Counted from the first letter of the stretch, positions 24,375-35,607 are shown. The stretch is 64,000 bases of DNA from Gigantopelta aegis (GCF_016097555.1 NC_054706.1:56559407-56623406), one strand, 5' to 3'. Numbers and translations: made by a program. Notes: generated from the letters alone by a model not told the origin.

Positions 24375-24480
24375 TTTAAAAGTGGACCTAGTCTTTTGCT
24401 AGGGGTGGTAGGGGTTTGGTATATCAAATGAACCCCTTAACCCCCCCCCCCCCCCCCCCAAAAAAAAAAAAAAACCCAAC
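24375..24480. repeat. Homopolymer-rich element
   Basis: A short G-rich then C-rich stretch with about 20 C followed by a run of A. It is similar in make-up to the CGTAGC-ended elements but without clear ends. Confidence 0.4.
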
Positions 24481-24785
24481 TAAATTATGGTTGGCTAGTA
24501 TCACATTAAAGGGGCTTCTGGCAACTAGATACATTTCTGGCACCTGCATGACATGCTGTAAATGATCAGTCTTACCTATAGATGGAGTTAAATTTGGAAC
24601 TGTATACTGTAGTCTAGGTCGGCTCTCTGTAGACAATATAAGCACCTGACAGATTTGCAATATATGACTGCATAATCCTTATCTCGTAAATATTTTTGGA
24701 ATCGGTCTTCTGCAACGATACAGTACTGAATATACATGTAGTATGGCACATTTGTAACAGGCTTCCATTACACTTGAAAAAAAAA

Positions 24786-25232
24786 GAAGTTTTAATGACA
24801 CCACTAGAGCACATTGATTATATATTATTTAATCATTGACTATTGGATGTCAAACATTTGGTAATTTCAACATATATTCTTAAGCTGGCCGCACACTGCC
24901 CTTGCAAGCTACGGTTTTTGATCGCCGCCATGAATCGCAGAGCCACAAGCCTTGGTGTGCGGATAACGCCGTAGCCATGTCGCAGTGATTTCATGCCGGC
25001 GGTTCTTGGCACAGCTGTGACAGCAATGACTGCAGAAATCAAAATAATTTGATATTTGCCGGCGTCGTTTGTAAATGATGCTGGCCAAAACCGTAGCTCG
25101 CAAGGACAGCGTGCGGCCAGGTTTAGAGGGGAAACCCACATTTTTTCTTTTAGTGGCAAGGGATCTTTTATATACACCATCCTACAGACACATACCACAG
25201 CCATTGATGTGCCAGTCATGGTGTATATAGTA
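24786..25232 (-). mobile_element. SINE split by a MITE
   Basis: TTTTAATGACACCACTAGAG and GTCAAACATTTGGTAATTTC stand left of the insertion. GAGGGGAAACCCACATTTTT and CAAGGGATCTTTTATATACA stand to its right. Confidence 0.8.
24883..25122. mobile_element. 240-bp MITE with 38-bp inverted ends and TTA duplication
   Basis: The left end AGCTGGCCGCACACTGCCCT and the complement of the right end (ACCTGGCCGCACGCTGTCCT) continue matching through GCTACGGTTTT. TTA flanks both sides (24880-24882, 25123-25125), and removing the element with one TTA restores the SINE text. The duplication and ends fit a PIF/Harbinger-like (ISL2EU-like) non-autonomous element. Confidence 0.85.
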
Positions 25233-25249
25233 ATAGCACATTTGTAATT

Positions 25250-25365
25250 GTCACCCCATCCCGAGTTAGGCCACCGATCTGATCGGAGGTCGGACTCTGG
25301 ATGGGCGTGTTTGAAACCCTAGTGGTATATGAGCACGTTAAAATAGTTATCTACCTGTATGTAAT
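25250..25365. repeat. Fragment of the TGGTATATGAGCA repeat family
   Basis: CCCATCCCGAGTTAGGCCAC and CCCTAGTGGTATATGAGCAC match pieces of the insertion at 47481-48822. Confidence 0.65.
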
Positions 25366-25492
25366 GGTCATGGATGTTGTGACTTCTATTAAACACTTGA
25401 AATGTATATATATATACTTGGCCAAGAAAGTTTAGCAATTTGACAAATGTGCTTGAATAAAAGAAAATTGTGACTTACAAAATAAAATCAGG

Positions 25493-25666
25493 AATTTAAT
25501 GACACACTCAAAATTTTATTTACGGTTAGGCATATAGCTATGGTTTAGGACCATACAGATTTATAGAGAGGAAACCTGCTGTCCCCACTTCATGGGCTAC
25601 TCTCTTCGACTAGCAGCAAGGAATCTTTTATATGCATCATCCCACAGACAGGATAGTACTTGAGGC
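25493..25666 (-). mobile_element. SINE fragment
   Basis: TTTAATGACACACTCAAAAT, GGGCTACTCTCTTCGACTAG and CATCCCACAGACAGGATAGT belong to the SINE tail and body. The head is missing. Confidence 0.78.
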
Positions 25667-25866
25667 ATCATTTGTCAGTACAATACAAAATGTGACTGTC
25701 ACATCATTAAATAGGGTTTAGTGGGTCCATACACGAAAATCTGAAAATTGACAGTAACGTGTCTGAACAACTTGGGCATTGCATGTTGACAGTGGTACGT
25801 CTGCTCACAGCCGATAGCTGGTCTTCATTATTTAACATGCAATCAGAAACAGGCAAAAAAATATAT

Positions 25867-26045
25867 ATATTAAGGCAGAGATAAATTTTACTTGTAGAAT
25901 GTGACAAATTGCATTTCAGAATATCCAGTTTTCAAAATTTTAGAGAAGCATGCACAGGAACCCTATAGAAACCGTTTTGCGCCCTTGATGTCAGCTCTCT
26001 CCCCCCCCCCCCCCCCCCCCCAATGTCTACTTGCTACTGCCGTGA
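25867..26045. repeat. Dispersed repeat, copy 2
   Basis: It is a diverged match to 1-175, with a run of about 23 C before AATGTCTACTTGCT. Confidence 0.6.
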
Positions 26046-26129
26046 GATGTGTTCGTTTTTCTTACTTTAAAATAACTGAAGCATATGACCAACTTATTAC
26101 AATGAACCTGTTAATTTAAATTAAATGTG

Positions 26130-26700
26130 AAATCAAAGTACAAATCTTACCAAAATGTATTTGACCATTTTAAAATTCTTTGTTTTCAATATGTTTTAAT
26201 TTTAATTTTTACCGGTTCTCATATTTCCAGTTTGTATTTATTTATTAATAGACGTGCAGTGGATTGGTAGAACCATTGGGTTATTTTTCATTCAGAATGA
26301 CGTGACTGGTATATCAGAGGTGACGTTATGTACCAATCTCGAAAAAACAAGGACTGTGAAAAACATCCAGATTAGAGGGAATTCCGGCTTACTGAGTGTC
26401 CGAGTATTTTAATAAACCTTTTCTGTGAATGATGTAATGAAGTTACATGTATGTCACATCTGTACTGTGTTTCGCAGATACACACACAGTATATGGTTCA
26501 AAAGTGGTTCAATTTTTTAAGAGATGACAAAATACTGAAACAATGACAATGCTCATTAGTCACCCGAATGGCATTTCCAAAATTTTATTCCACAATATAC
26601 ATCAATTCTACATCCAACATACTGTTACTTACTACAATTAAATCAAGTCTTTTTATGATGCTATTAAAACTGCAATCTCAACAATATTAATAGATGTCAT
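26130..26700. other. No gene seen
   Basis: Intergenic sequence with no feature I can support. Confidence 0.45.
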
Positions 26701-26703
26701 GTC

Positions 26704-26870
26704 CAGTGGCAGATCCAGAAAATCCATTTGGGGTCGTAAGGGGGGGGGGGGGGGGGGGCAATGACATGAGGTGGAATGTCAAGGGGGATGAAAATTAATA
26801 TATAATAAAATTATAACTGTCACAAAATTTAGGGGGGCAGGCCCCTGCCCCCCACCCCAATACACCTCTG
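26704..26870. mobile_element. Short element with long G run, relative of 11339-11522
   Basis: GTGGCAGATCCAGAAAATCC, a run of about 19 G, GACATGAGGTGGAATG and AAAATTAATATATAATAAAA are shared with the earlier copy in the same order. Confidence 0.72.
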
Positions 26871-26879
26871 ATGTCTGCC

Positions 26880-27790
26880 TTATTTTTCTTTGGTATCATT
26901 TAAATGCAGTTGTTAACCTACGCCACTTAACACAGTATTAACTTGCTACTTACTACTGCCAATGGCGTATCTACAGAAAATAGCACCTATGGCAAGCACT
27001 GAAATTGCTCCTCTTGTCCAAACAACTGACACCCATCTTTTAGATAACATCCGACTTTAATAGAAACTGCCCTTTCAAGTGGTGTCTAAGGCATGTGCCA
27101 TACCTGCCATACCCTAGGTATGCCACCGAGTACTGCACAGATTTTAACTCTGCTGATCTCAGTAACAATGTCAAAAAGTATTACAAAATATGACAAAAGA
27201 ATCAAGAGGGCCGTACATCTTCATACTGAAAACACAACAGTTAATTAACATGGAAGGTTTGTGTTTGTACTTTAGAAATGATTTTGTGACAAGTGGAATG
27301 AGAATGCAGCTTTACATATAATAATTGTGTGTCATGTTTGTGTGAATTTATCAATGTATACATTAACAGTCACAAAACTGAATAAAATTGTGTTGCGTAG
27401 CCAAGTGATTTTAAACTAAATTTGTGAATGTTATAGCTAAATAATTTTGCAAAAACCCCACCACAAAACAATTCTTATATTATCACCACAAACAACTTTA
27501 GTTAAAAATACACATAAATCAGCTTTTATCCTCCTTTCCATGACCTGTTTTACATACCCACTGATGTCCCGTTTGATGATACGGCATAATTTTCTAAAGT
27601 TTATCGAAAGATAAACATTCAAGGTTTTTTTTAATGACATCAACGAATGAGAAGAGTAAATCATAGAACAGTGGAAAGTTTGTAGGTATATTGAGATAAG
27701 TAAGACCTAGTAGTAGTAGTAGTAGTATAAAACATGAACCCCACTTTGATTTTCAGTAATAAGTAATATTTATTAATTGAAAGAAAATAA
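26880..27790. other. No gene seen
   Basis: Intergenic DNA with a short (TAG)n tract near 27710-27727. Confidence 0.45.
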
Positions 27791-27796
27791 AGAAAT

Positions 27797-28060
27797 GTAT
27801 TATTAAATGATGTACTCAACACATTTGTATTTATGGTTATATGGCATTTGACATATGGTCATAGATCATACAGATGAGAAGAGACCTGCTTTCACCACTC
27901 CATGGACTACTCCTTTCAATTAGCAGCTAGGGATCTTATTTATGCACCACCCCACCGACAGCATAGTACTGAAACACAAAATGGCTAAAATAGTCCACGA
28001 AAGGAGCTCAATCCTAGCCCTTACATACACTGCGTGATACTGCTGACAGGAAGAAACCCA
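27797..28060 (-). mobile_element. Decayed SINE
   Basis: ACTCAACACATTTGTATTTA, TTATATGGCATTTGACATAT and CAATTAGCAGCTAGGGATCT match the SINE body with many differences. Confidence 0.7.
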
Positions 28061-28179
28061 TCGGGTCATCCACTGTAGAAGCTGTGCATTTTAAGATTTT
28101 CCAGTTTCCATGATCTCTATAAATAACATTACGTTAATGCAATGCAGTGTTTTTTGTGAATGGTTGTTAGTTCCTAGGG

Positions 28180-28349
28180 CAGGGCCGTAGCTAGGATTTT
28201 TTGTTTTGGGGGGGGGGGGGGGGGGGGGGGGGGGGCAACTGACTAGTTAATAGTCTAAAACTCCTTCAACCATTAAGAGGAGAATTTTCTCTGTTTCTAT
28301 AATTTTTTCTGATTTTTTTTTTTGGGCTCCCCTCTAGCTACGGCCCTGT
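28180..28349. mobile_element. Palindromic GGGCCGTAGCTAG element with about 30 G
   Basis: CAGGGCCGTAGCTAGGATTT at the left is inverted relative to CTCTAGCTACGGCCCTG at the right. It contains one long G run and an AT-rich interior shared with 54362-54556. Confidence 0.82.
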
Positions 28350-28360
28350 AAGGTATTTCA

Positions 28361-28540
28361 GGGCTCACACAAAAAAGAATTTAGTTTTAAACAAATTTTT
28401 ATTATGTGCAGTAATTCCGTGAACATGATTATAAAAAGAAGAGTTAATTTACACAAAAATTAGCCAACTGCTAAACACTGTAGCCACTTTTTATAAAAAT
28501 TAGCAGCTGGCTAATTTGGCAATGGGCAGGGTGAGCTCTG
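28361..28540. mobile_element. 180-bp hAT-like MITE with 8-bp duplication
   Basis: GGGCTCACAC at the left and GTGAGCTCTG at the right are inverted relatives. GTATTTCA flanks both sides (28353-28360 and 28541-28548). An 8-bp duplication fits hAT elements. It lies directly beside the G-run element. Confidence 0.75.
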
Positions 28541-28549
28541 GTATTTCAC

Positions 28550-29110
28550 AACAAACTGCTATCCACATATATATAGAAAATAATATTGCATCAGTTAAAC
28601 TCGTCTAGAGTAAGATATGTTAAAACTCATGGTAAACACAGTATTTTACTTGGAACAAAAACTTAATAAAAACACTTACAATGCAGCTGGTTATAAAATA
28701 CATAAATATCGTATATACAGAATATGGTTGTCAAGCTCATTAAAATTCACACACATATCACAATTAGGAACCTGATATTTTTTGCCAGAATGCAAACCAG
28801 ACTGAGAATTATTCAATTAAGCAATACAAGTACATGTAGTCTCTTTCCTACAGTGTGTTACTAAAACTCAAACTGCACACACTTCCTGTGGAGACAATGT
28901 TTTACAACTCATCTTTCTAGACTTCGATACGGACACCATTCCACACAATTCAAAATTTAACTTTATATCCGTCCTCACCCATCCCAAAAGTAAACATTAA
29001 CAATATGAACGTATAACATTTTATCCTCTTTTTTTGTTTTTTTTACAACAGCTAGGAATAGGGGAAGTGAACCCACAACATGTTTTTGAAGTTCAATATA
29101 AATTTACCAC
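28550..29110. other. No gene seen
   Basis: AT-rich DNA downstream of COX10. No feature is supported. Confidence 0.45.
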
Positions 29111-29118
29111 TAGGTGTC

Positions 29119-29312
29119 TCCAGGGCTAGCTCTGACACTAGCCAAATTCGGCAACTGCGAATTTCAAAAACAATTAGAAAATTTTATTTTAATTTGGCAA
29201 AATAATTTTATGGAATATTTGATATTTTGTTACAATATTACAGGGCTTTTGCAATTATTGGATTTTAATAGATAATTTGGCGAAAATTTCTGACCCAAAG
29301 CTTGCCCTGTGT
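29119..29312. mobile_element. CAGGGCTAGCTCTG-ended MITE
   Basis: CAGGGCTAGCTCTGACAC at the left and GACCCAAAGCTTGCCCTG at the right are inverted relatives. The interior repeats AATTTGGC in both directions. Confidence 0.7.
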
Positions 29313-29323
29313 CTCAGTCAAAT

Positions 29324-29329
29324 TTTATT
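29324..29329 (-). promoter_or_regulatory. Candidate COX10 polyadenylation signal
   Basis: AATAAA reads on the - strand about 90 bases past the COX10 stop. This is position and motif only. Confidence 0.4.
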
Positions 29330-29416
29330 GTTTTAAAACCACAGTAAAATGTCACCGTTGATCCATCACTCGCACTAAAATAACAGGCACACACACAATT
29401 TTTAATTTTTAATACA

Positions 29417-29847
29417 CTATACATTTTGAACCACTAGCTGATCTGTTGAAGGTTTCAAGTCATTAGTTCTTTTTCCATAAGATTTCTTGCTGAGGAGCAT
29501 CAGAATCAACAGAACTGGAATATGCAGCAGCGTAAATCGAAACAACTTCCGTGAAGAATTACTGTCGCCATCTTGATAGAACCTCCAGCCTAGGTAGGTC
29601 AGGTACATATTCAAGGGGAGAGAATCGGCTGCGAAAGCCCACGTGGTGACATCAAAGACCGGGAAGAGGAGACAGACGCCGGTTGTGACCAGGCAGTAAC
29701 GGAGCGCCACCCGTTTACACATCGCCGGGTTCACCACCGACAGCATCTGGAATCCAGCTCGGGAGTAATCGGGGCGAAGGTTCCAGCTCAAGGCACAGAA
29801 ATGTGGGAACTGCCACGCATACATGACAGCAGCTAACAGCCATGCTC
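29417..29847 (-). CDS. COX10: COX10 exon 6 (last): C-terminal half of the farnesyltransferase
   Basis: The acceptor TTTTTTAACAG ends just before 29847. The exon encodes 143 residues and a stop. It completes the Gly codon begun at 34140 and reads GAWLLAAVMYAWQFPHF, then LSWNLRPDYSRAGFQMLSVV. The DYSRAG segment is the second conserved aspartate motif of the UbiA/COX10 prenyltransferases, and WQFPHF is diagnostic of COX10/CyoE. Several hydrophobic membrane segments follow (CLVTTGVCLLFPVFDVTTWA, LLHIPVLLILMLL). The end is a short polar tail. Confidence 0.97.
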
Positions 29848-30263
29848 CTGTTAAAAAACAAATGAAAATAATTTTGATATTGATTTTATTTTTATTTTAA
29901 AGAAAAGAGGAATATCAGCCTTCTATGATGTGATTGATTTGGTTGCATAAGCGACCGGTAATTAAGGATACTTTCATGTGCTACTGCTAGTCACTGAGCA
30001 CACACACACACACAAACACACCAGTACATTATATGAGTATAGTGCCAGATATAAACCAGGGCCCTGTTCCACGAAGTGATCGTAGCACTACTTTCACCAT
30101 AAATACCTACCATTGTGACCATAATTTTGTTCTTCGAAAGCCAGCCCGTTCCATGACGCGGCGTTGCTTACTATCTTTGTAAATTACGGTGTCAAATGGC
30201 AGTTAGATGATGATTTGATAATTTTCTAAGGAGGATACCAACTTTTCGTGTAAAAATGGATCT

Positions 30264-30415
30264 AATATACACCATTTAATCTTTAACATACCCATGATAT
30301 CCATGTCATAATGATATCAATATATGATAATATAGTTTATTATACCATTTAATCTTTAACATACCCATGATATCCATGTCATAATGATATCAATATATGA
30401 TAATATAGTTTATTA
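30264..30415. repeat. Tandem duplication of about 77 bp
   Basis: ACCATTTAATCTTTAACATA and GATAATATAGTTTATT occur twice in the same order with almost no difference. Confidence 0.9.
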
Positions 30416-30708
30416 ACTCGGTTAATAATGGTATGCAAATTTAAAGGTATATGCAAATTTTCAAGGTCTCTCAGTACCGTAATAACGTGTTTCTGTGAAT
30501 GGGTAATTTGTTTACAAACCATCAAGACCTGTATACATGTACCTGAGCATAACATGTTCATAAGATTTAGTTTAAGTGCGTGACCTCAAAGTAATTTGTG
30601 CTAATCATGACGATGTCATATTACTGATGGAGGCGACTTCAGTACTGTAATTTACTAAATATGAATAATAAAAAATGAAAAGGTTATTTTACAAGTGTTA
30701 TAGAATAA

Positions 30709-30859
30709 ATAGAATTTGCTACTCATGTTTTTTAAGATGTAAAATATCAACCGAGTTTAGTTAATTGGTATTTTTTCGAGGCTCAAATACTGATTAACAT
30801 AGACTTGGTTGATAGTTTCCATTTTAAAAAAACCACTCTTAACGAATCCTCTATTTATG
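30709..30859. mobile_element. Palindromic MITE nested in the 1.1-kb element
   Basis: AAATAGAATTTGCTACTCAT and AAAATATCAACCGAGTTTAG at the left pair with the inverted arm ending GAATCCTCTATTT. A half copy lies at 11197-11297. Confidence 0.75.
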
Positions 30860-31221
30860 AAACTTGGCATTCATTGAAAAACATTCTAAGCCATACGACT
30901 GTCATAGAAAATACAGGATATAACTCTCATGTCTTATGAATTCGGCAATTATCGCTTAGCAAATAAACTGACAAAGTTACTTCATGGATGTCTGATACCA
31001 ATGAATACATCCAAGGTGTTCCAAAAAGTTGGTAAACTAATTTATTATTTAACTAATTCGCACTTCTTCACAAAGAAGATTTTAATAAAATGCAACTTTT
31101 AAGTCACTACAATTAAGCTTAGCTACGATTCTTTTGTGGAACAGGGCCCTGTCTTCTAAACTTGTTACTCGGCGCCTAAAACAAATAGAAGTAGGCACCA
31201 TCAACATGTTGCTCCTAGACA

Positions 31222-33490
31222 GAATGGAGAAAACTTGGAGTGTTTTCTCTTTTATAGATACATTACCTGTCCTCAAACAAGGGCACCTCCCCCCCCACGC
31301 AAGTGGTCTGGTCCGAACATCCCAACAGCCAATGGGATGGCCTAAATTCTTCTACTGCATACTGCTCTCTAGTTCCGGTCACATGACTGTAACTTCCTTC
31401 TTTTTCCCTGAGCGCATCGCACGGAGAACAGGAAGCGGGGAGGCCCGGGCGGGATGAAATCTTGAGGACAGGTAATGTATCTATAAAAGAGAAAACACTC
31501 CAAGTTTTCTCCATTTCTTTTCACATTACCTGTCCTCAAACAAGGGCAGCATTCAACAGATGGTGGTGGGTGCCGAGATCTGTAGATGCTTATGACAAAT
31601 CCCCAAACCGGAAAGAGGCTGACTAGTGGAAGAATGAGGCCAACCCTGGTAAGCCCTCCTCCTAGGGATGCCCTTCACAGACCAATGCAGGTGATGTTAG
31701 TAACAACAACCAGAATGGTGGCATCCGTCAGCAGTGGCAGGTACGGCTCCCAGAACAATGTACCAGGAGGCGGAAGAAGCCACATCACATGCTGGTTCTG
31801 ACAGGGTGGGAAGACGTAGCCACCAGGGATGCAGGAGTTAGGTAACCCCTCACGTATTGAAGTGTTAGTAATAACAAGCGACAACGTAATGAGGTGCATC
31901 CGTCAGAACATTGAACAAAACAAGCTCCCCCCCCCGAAACCGGTGTACTTGATCCTCAAGGCAAAACCCCTTGATCATCTTATGGATCTCAGGAATACCT
32001 GACAACTTCGTTCCAGTAGCGACATCACAAACAGTAGCGATGACCGAAACGTACCCAGCTATGGTAGACTCCTTCAATATCGTAAAGCGGTCCGCAGATA
32101 CAGCACAAAATCTGCAAGACGAGGTATCTGGATCATCTGAGGTTTAAGTTTTTTCCGAATACACCAACGGTGAAAGCAAAGCCATCTGACGTTGTAAGCC
32201 GTAGTAGTAGATGATCTGTGCGCTTTTAAAATGGCCGCCGTGGACTGTGAAGAAAAACCTTTCTTCCTCAAAGTCTTGGAGATAAAGTCCACGCGTGCAG
32301 TTGTAACAACTGCGGACGTGGATGGTATAGTCTTGACGTGGGATGCAGCAACAGATGATCCCAGTCTGGCAGTGGTAAAGGATGTGGATTGGCAAGCGGC
32401 GACAATGGTACAGCTGAAACCTCTGAAGCACCCTTGGAAGGAGGATTGGTGGAGGAAACGCGTACGCGTCCATCTGTTCCCAACTGATATCCAAGGCGTC
32501 GAAATCCAGAGCTTCTGGATCTGGCACCGGAGACACGTAAACCCTCAGCTGATGGTTGAATCGTGTGGCAAAGAGATCGATGTTTGGTTTCCAAAGTTTG
32601 TTGCACACCCATCGAAACACTTCGGGATGGAGCATCCATTCAGTCGGCTGTGGAGACGACGGTCAAGACAGCGTGTTGGCTAGTACATTGGAAACCCCTG
32701 GAATATGGCGAGACCGAAGTTGCAGCAGAAACCACTGTAGGCGCTGCATCCCCAAAGTCTCGGAGCACTCGCCAAACGATCTGCCGCAATGGAAGCCGCC
32801 AGTGAACCGGATCAATCGAATCCGTAGGGAGCCGTGCAGGTCGTAGGGAACGGCTACGGTCCGGACTCCGATGCGCCAAAGATGACTTCCCCGCCGAAGA
32901 TCGGTGAGCATTGGAGTCCGTAGAACGTCTATCTGCATGAGCCGGCTTCTTAGAAAACTGCTTAGAAACGGCAGGCCTGTCATCCGAAGTCTTAGGCATC
33001 GGTAGAGCTGAAGAAGCCGCACCCTCTGAAGAGGGGACCGGAACCGGACCTGCCCCCAAAACCGCCGGTTTGGGTAAGGTCACCATTGACGCCATTGTTT
33101 CTTTCAACATGGTCGGTAGAAAAGATCTAACACTTTCGCCACGGAGTCAGCAATCGAAGGCGAAGATTCAACTTTCTTGGTCCTCGCTGACACCACCTTC
33201 AAGTAAGTCGAGAACTCGACATCAGACAATCCCGAACAAAGGTTGCATCTTGAAGTGAGGCCACATGGCACACGACAACCCGGAAATTGACTCCAAAACA
33301 GAGCCAAGCAAAAGGACGTCCAGACCCTTTAGCGTAGAGAAAAAGAAGAAAGTTACAGTCATGTGACCGGAACTAGAGAGCAGTATGCAGTAGAAGAATT
33401 TAGGCCATCCCATTGGCTGTTGGGATGTTCGGACCAGACCACTTGCATGGGGGGGGAGGTGCCCTTGTTTGAGGACAGGTAATGTGAAAA
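31222..33490 (-). mobile_element. DIRS-like tyrosine-recombinase retroelement, fossil
   Basis: Inverted terminal repeats with CATTACCTGTCCTCAAACAA and CCAATGGGATGGCCTAAAT occur at both edges, with a further inverted piece inside the low-coordinate end; inverted ends of this kind are typical of DIRS elements. Parts recognisable on the - strand are a Gag-like low-complexity region, an RNase H region ending in HIPGVSNVLA text, the IDLFATRFNHQL segment seen in DIRS/Ngaro polyproteins, and the start of a tyrosine recombinase region. The element is well short of a complete DIRS and is broken in several places. It sits in COX10 intron 5 in the same direction as the gene. The two terminal repeats are still close to identical where I compared them, so it is not very ancient. 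Confidence 0.78.
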
Positions 33491-33526
33491 GAAAACGTTA
33501 ATGTAGAGGATTGAATACAAGGAAGG

Positions 33527-33632
33527 ATATGTTTCATTTAATGACGCACTCAACACATTTTATTTATGGTTATATGGCGTCAGACCACACAGATATTGAG
33601 AGAGGAAACCCCACTGTCGCCACTTCAACCTA
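33527..33632 (-). mobile_element. SINE tail fragment
   Basis: TTTAATGACGCACTCAACAC, TTATGGTTATATGGCGTCAG and ACACAGATATTGAGAGAGGA match the SINE, with a small internal gap. Confidence 0.8.
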
Positions 33633-34039
33633 ACTTAAACCTAACATGCTTGATAAAAAGGGTACACCAGCTAGCAAAGCTTTAGATCTCATTAATTTGG
33701 GTACAACAGGTTTTTGTTGTCTCCTCTAAGTACAGGGTCCTTTTAGTACAGTAATACTATTAAAAACTGCTGAAGGTCTGTGAATATATATTTCAATGGT
33801 TTTGAGTCAGCATGTTCATACTTAATTTAGGCATTTAGATTATAGGCACAATGTTTATCTCTTCGACTTCAGTGCAATCTAAAGCCGTGATTATATTTTT
33901 GAAAGCAGGCACACAGAAAAAGGGGGCATGCTTCCCATATGAGAACCATTTACCCGTTTGTCCCACCTTAAGTATAAAAAACATTCATCCCTATACACCC
34001 CCCCTCCCCCACTTCAAATACCCATCCATAACTCAAACT

Positions 34040-34130
34040 GCCTTTGTTTTACACCCAATTGATGTGTTCTACTTGCTAGGGTGCTGTTAAACATTCATTT
34101 ATTCTTCTTTCATTCATTCATTTCATTTCA
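34040..34130 (+). mobile_element. SINE tail beside the COX10 intron 5 donor
   Basis: ACACCCAATTGATGTG, TGCTAGGGTGCTGTTAAACA and a run of CATTCATT form the SINE 3' end. It stops within about 10 bases of the splice donor at 34139. Confidence 0.75.
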
Positions 34131-34139
34131 TCAACCAAC

Positions 34140-34372
34140 CTGATTCCAAACCACCTGTGCTTGCTGCCCAACCCATCATGGGTGGTATTGCTCCTACGAT
34201 GGAACCCAGCCAGGTATTTGCAGAGGTCATTCTCTTCATAGGGGTGTAAGCCATTGTGTATAACACCAGATTGAAGGCACCCAGAGCAGCTGTCATACTG
34301 TTTACCCCCAGAGTCAACATGGTCAGTCCCGTGACTCCACAGGCAGTAGCAAATGAAACAGCATGCAGCTCA
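34140..34372 (-). CDS. COX10: COX10 exon 5
   Basis: The acceptor GTTTTCAG gives TGAGCTGCATGCTG and the exon ends TCAG/GTTGGT. The 233 bases (phase 2 in, phase 1 out) encode [40 protein letters not shown] and [20 protein letters not shown]. These match COX10 closely: the YTPLKR, NTWVGA and GAIPPVMGW blocks are conserved from yeast to human. Several transmembrane helices lie here. Confidence 0.97.
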
Positions 34373-35256
34373 CTGAAAACATGTTAAAAATAACACTTGT
34401 TTAACATCTTAAACAATGGCGTATACTACTTGTATCTTGTTCACATACTTACATCAAAAGGCATGGCATGAATAACAAAGAGTACCAGTGAGGTACCTGA
34501 TACACCCATCAGGAGTTTGATGGAAAACCATATTTATATTAATAAATATGTTACGGGTATCATTCAATTCTAATTTTGTGAAATATTTGCAATGGGATGG
34601 ATGAAGAGTTTGTTTTGGACCAACCACCATCCCAAGTTATTCCTACATGGTCCATCTGTATGCAAGATATGGTCCCTAACAATGATTTACCCTTATGTGC
34701 AGTAGACTGTGACAAGTAGGTCACAGTGACCTAATAATAGTATGCAACACACCACCATCCCGAGTTGTTCCTACATGTGAGGTTTGATATGCAAGATATG
34801 GTCCAGACAAGAAAACGTTAACAGACATACAGACAGAGCCATACCATTATACGACCCATCATAGATGGGTGTATAATAAAGCACTAACATCACTTAATGA
34901 ATTTAGTCTTGATGCTGGATGGTCCCTTCCAGCACCAAATATCAGGATTCATATCAACATTGTACCAGTACATTCAGTTAAATGAATCACACCAAAACAC
35001 ATTTTTATTTTTTTTAGTACGTAAACATGTACATCTATGTGTATATGTAATACTGGATGTCTGGAATGCATATTTAAAAAAGATCTAGGACCAGCAAGCG
35101 AAGTGAGCCAAAATATCACTTTGATCAACTTCACTTCACCTTGTAAATAACTGTCAGACGACATGGGTGTTGCCTTGTTAAAACAGTGAACAATTGCACT
35201 GTACAGTCACGGATGAATGGTGATGCAGAACTGGAGGAATACCCATACAGTGTGTC

Positions 35257-35607
35257 CGACAGAAAAGACATATTAGGGTATGGTGCTATGGAAATGAATA
35301 TTTACAATGTGTGTGCTGAATGCAACCAGTCAACGGAGACGAAATCTATAGTCCCTTCCGGTTGGAACAGAAGAAGACTACATCCCACCACTACAGCACT
35401 AAAAATTGTAATGAGGTATATATTTATACTGTGGCTAAACCTAAGGAACAAAACAAAAGTACCTGAGGTATTAGGACCTCCCCTAGAAAATATATGGGTT
35501 AGGGTTAAGAAAATCATACAGTGATGATAAGCATCATTAATTTTGTCAAAATCTGCAAAAAATGCAGGTATACCATACCCGGTTTACCCTCTGGAAGAAA
35601 CCCTGCC
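35257..35607. repeat. Interrupted copy of the GTATGGTGCTATGGAA repeat
   Basis: GACAGAAAAGACATATTAGG and GTATGGTGCTATGGAAATGA at the left and TACCATACCCGGTTTACC at the right are its ends. The interior holds the 35340-35466 segment described separately. Confidence 0.6.
35340..35466. repeat. Duplicate of the COX10 exon 3 splice-donor segment
   Basis: Its last 38 bases are identical to 36930-36967, which ends in the final four exon-3 bases. The preceding 90 bases match 36466-36580 with substitutions. The match at the other locus is interrupted by the element at 36581-36929. Confidence 0.85.

Larger units (their letters stand above)
30057..31152. mobile_element. 1.1-kb non-autonomous element with GGGCCCTGTTCCAC ends
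   Basis: CAGGGCCCTGTTCCACGAAG with GATCGTAGC at the left is the inverted match of GCTACGATTCTTTTGTGGAA with CAGGGCCCTG at the right. No transposase frame is seen. A shorter relative of only about 85 bases is at 52750-52835. Confidence 0.78.
29848..34139 (-). other. COX10: COX10 intron 5 (4.3 kb) with nested elements
   Basis: In order from the donor: a SINE tail, a SINE fragment at 33527, a DIRS-like fossil (31222-33490), a 1.1 kb inverted-repeat element (30057-31152) and about 200 bases beside the acceptor, including a (CA)n tract at 29998-30012. The donor is GTTGGT and the acceptor AACAG. Confidence 0.85.
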
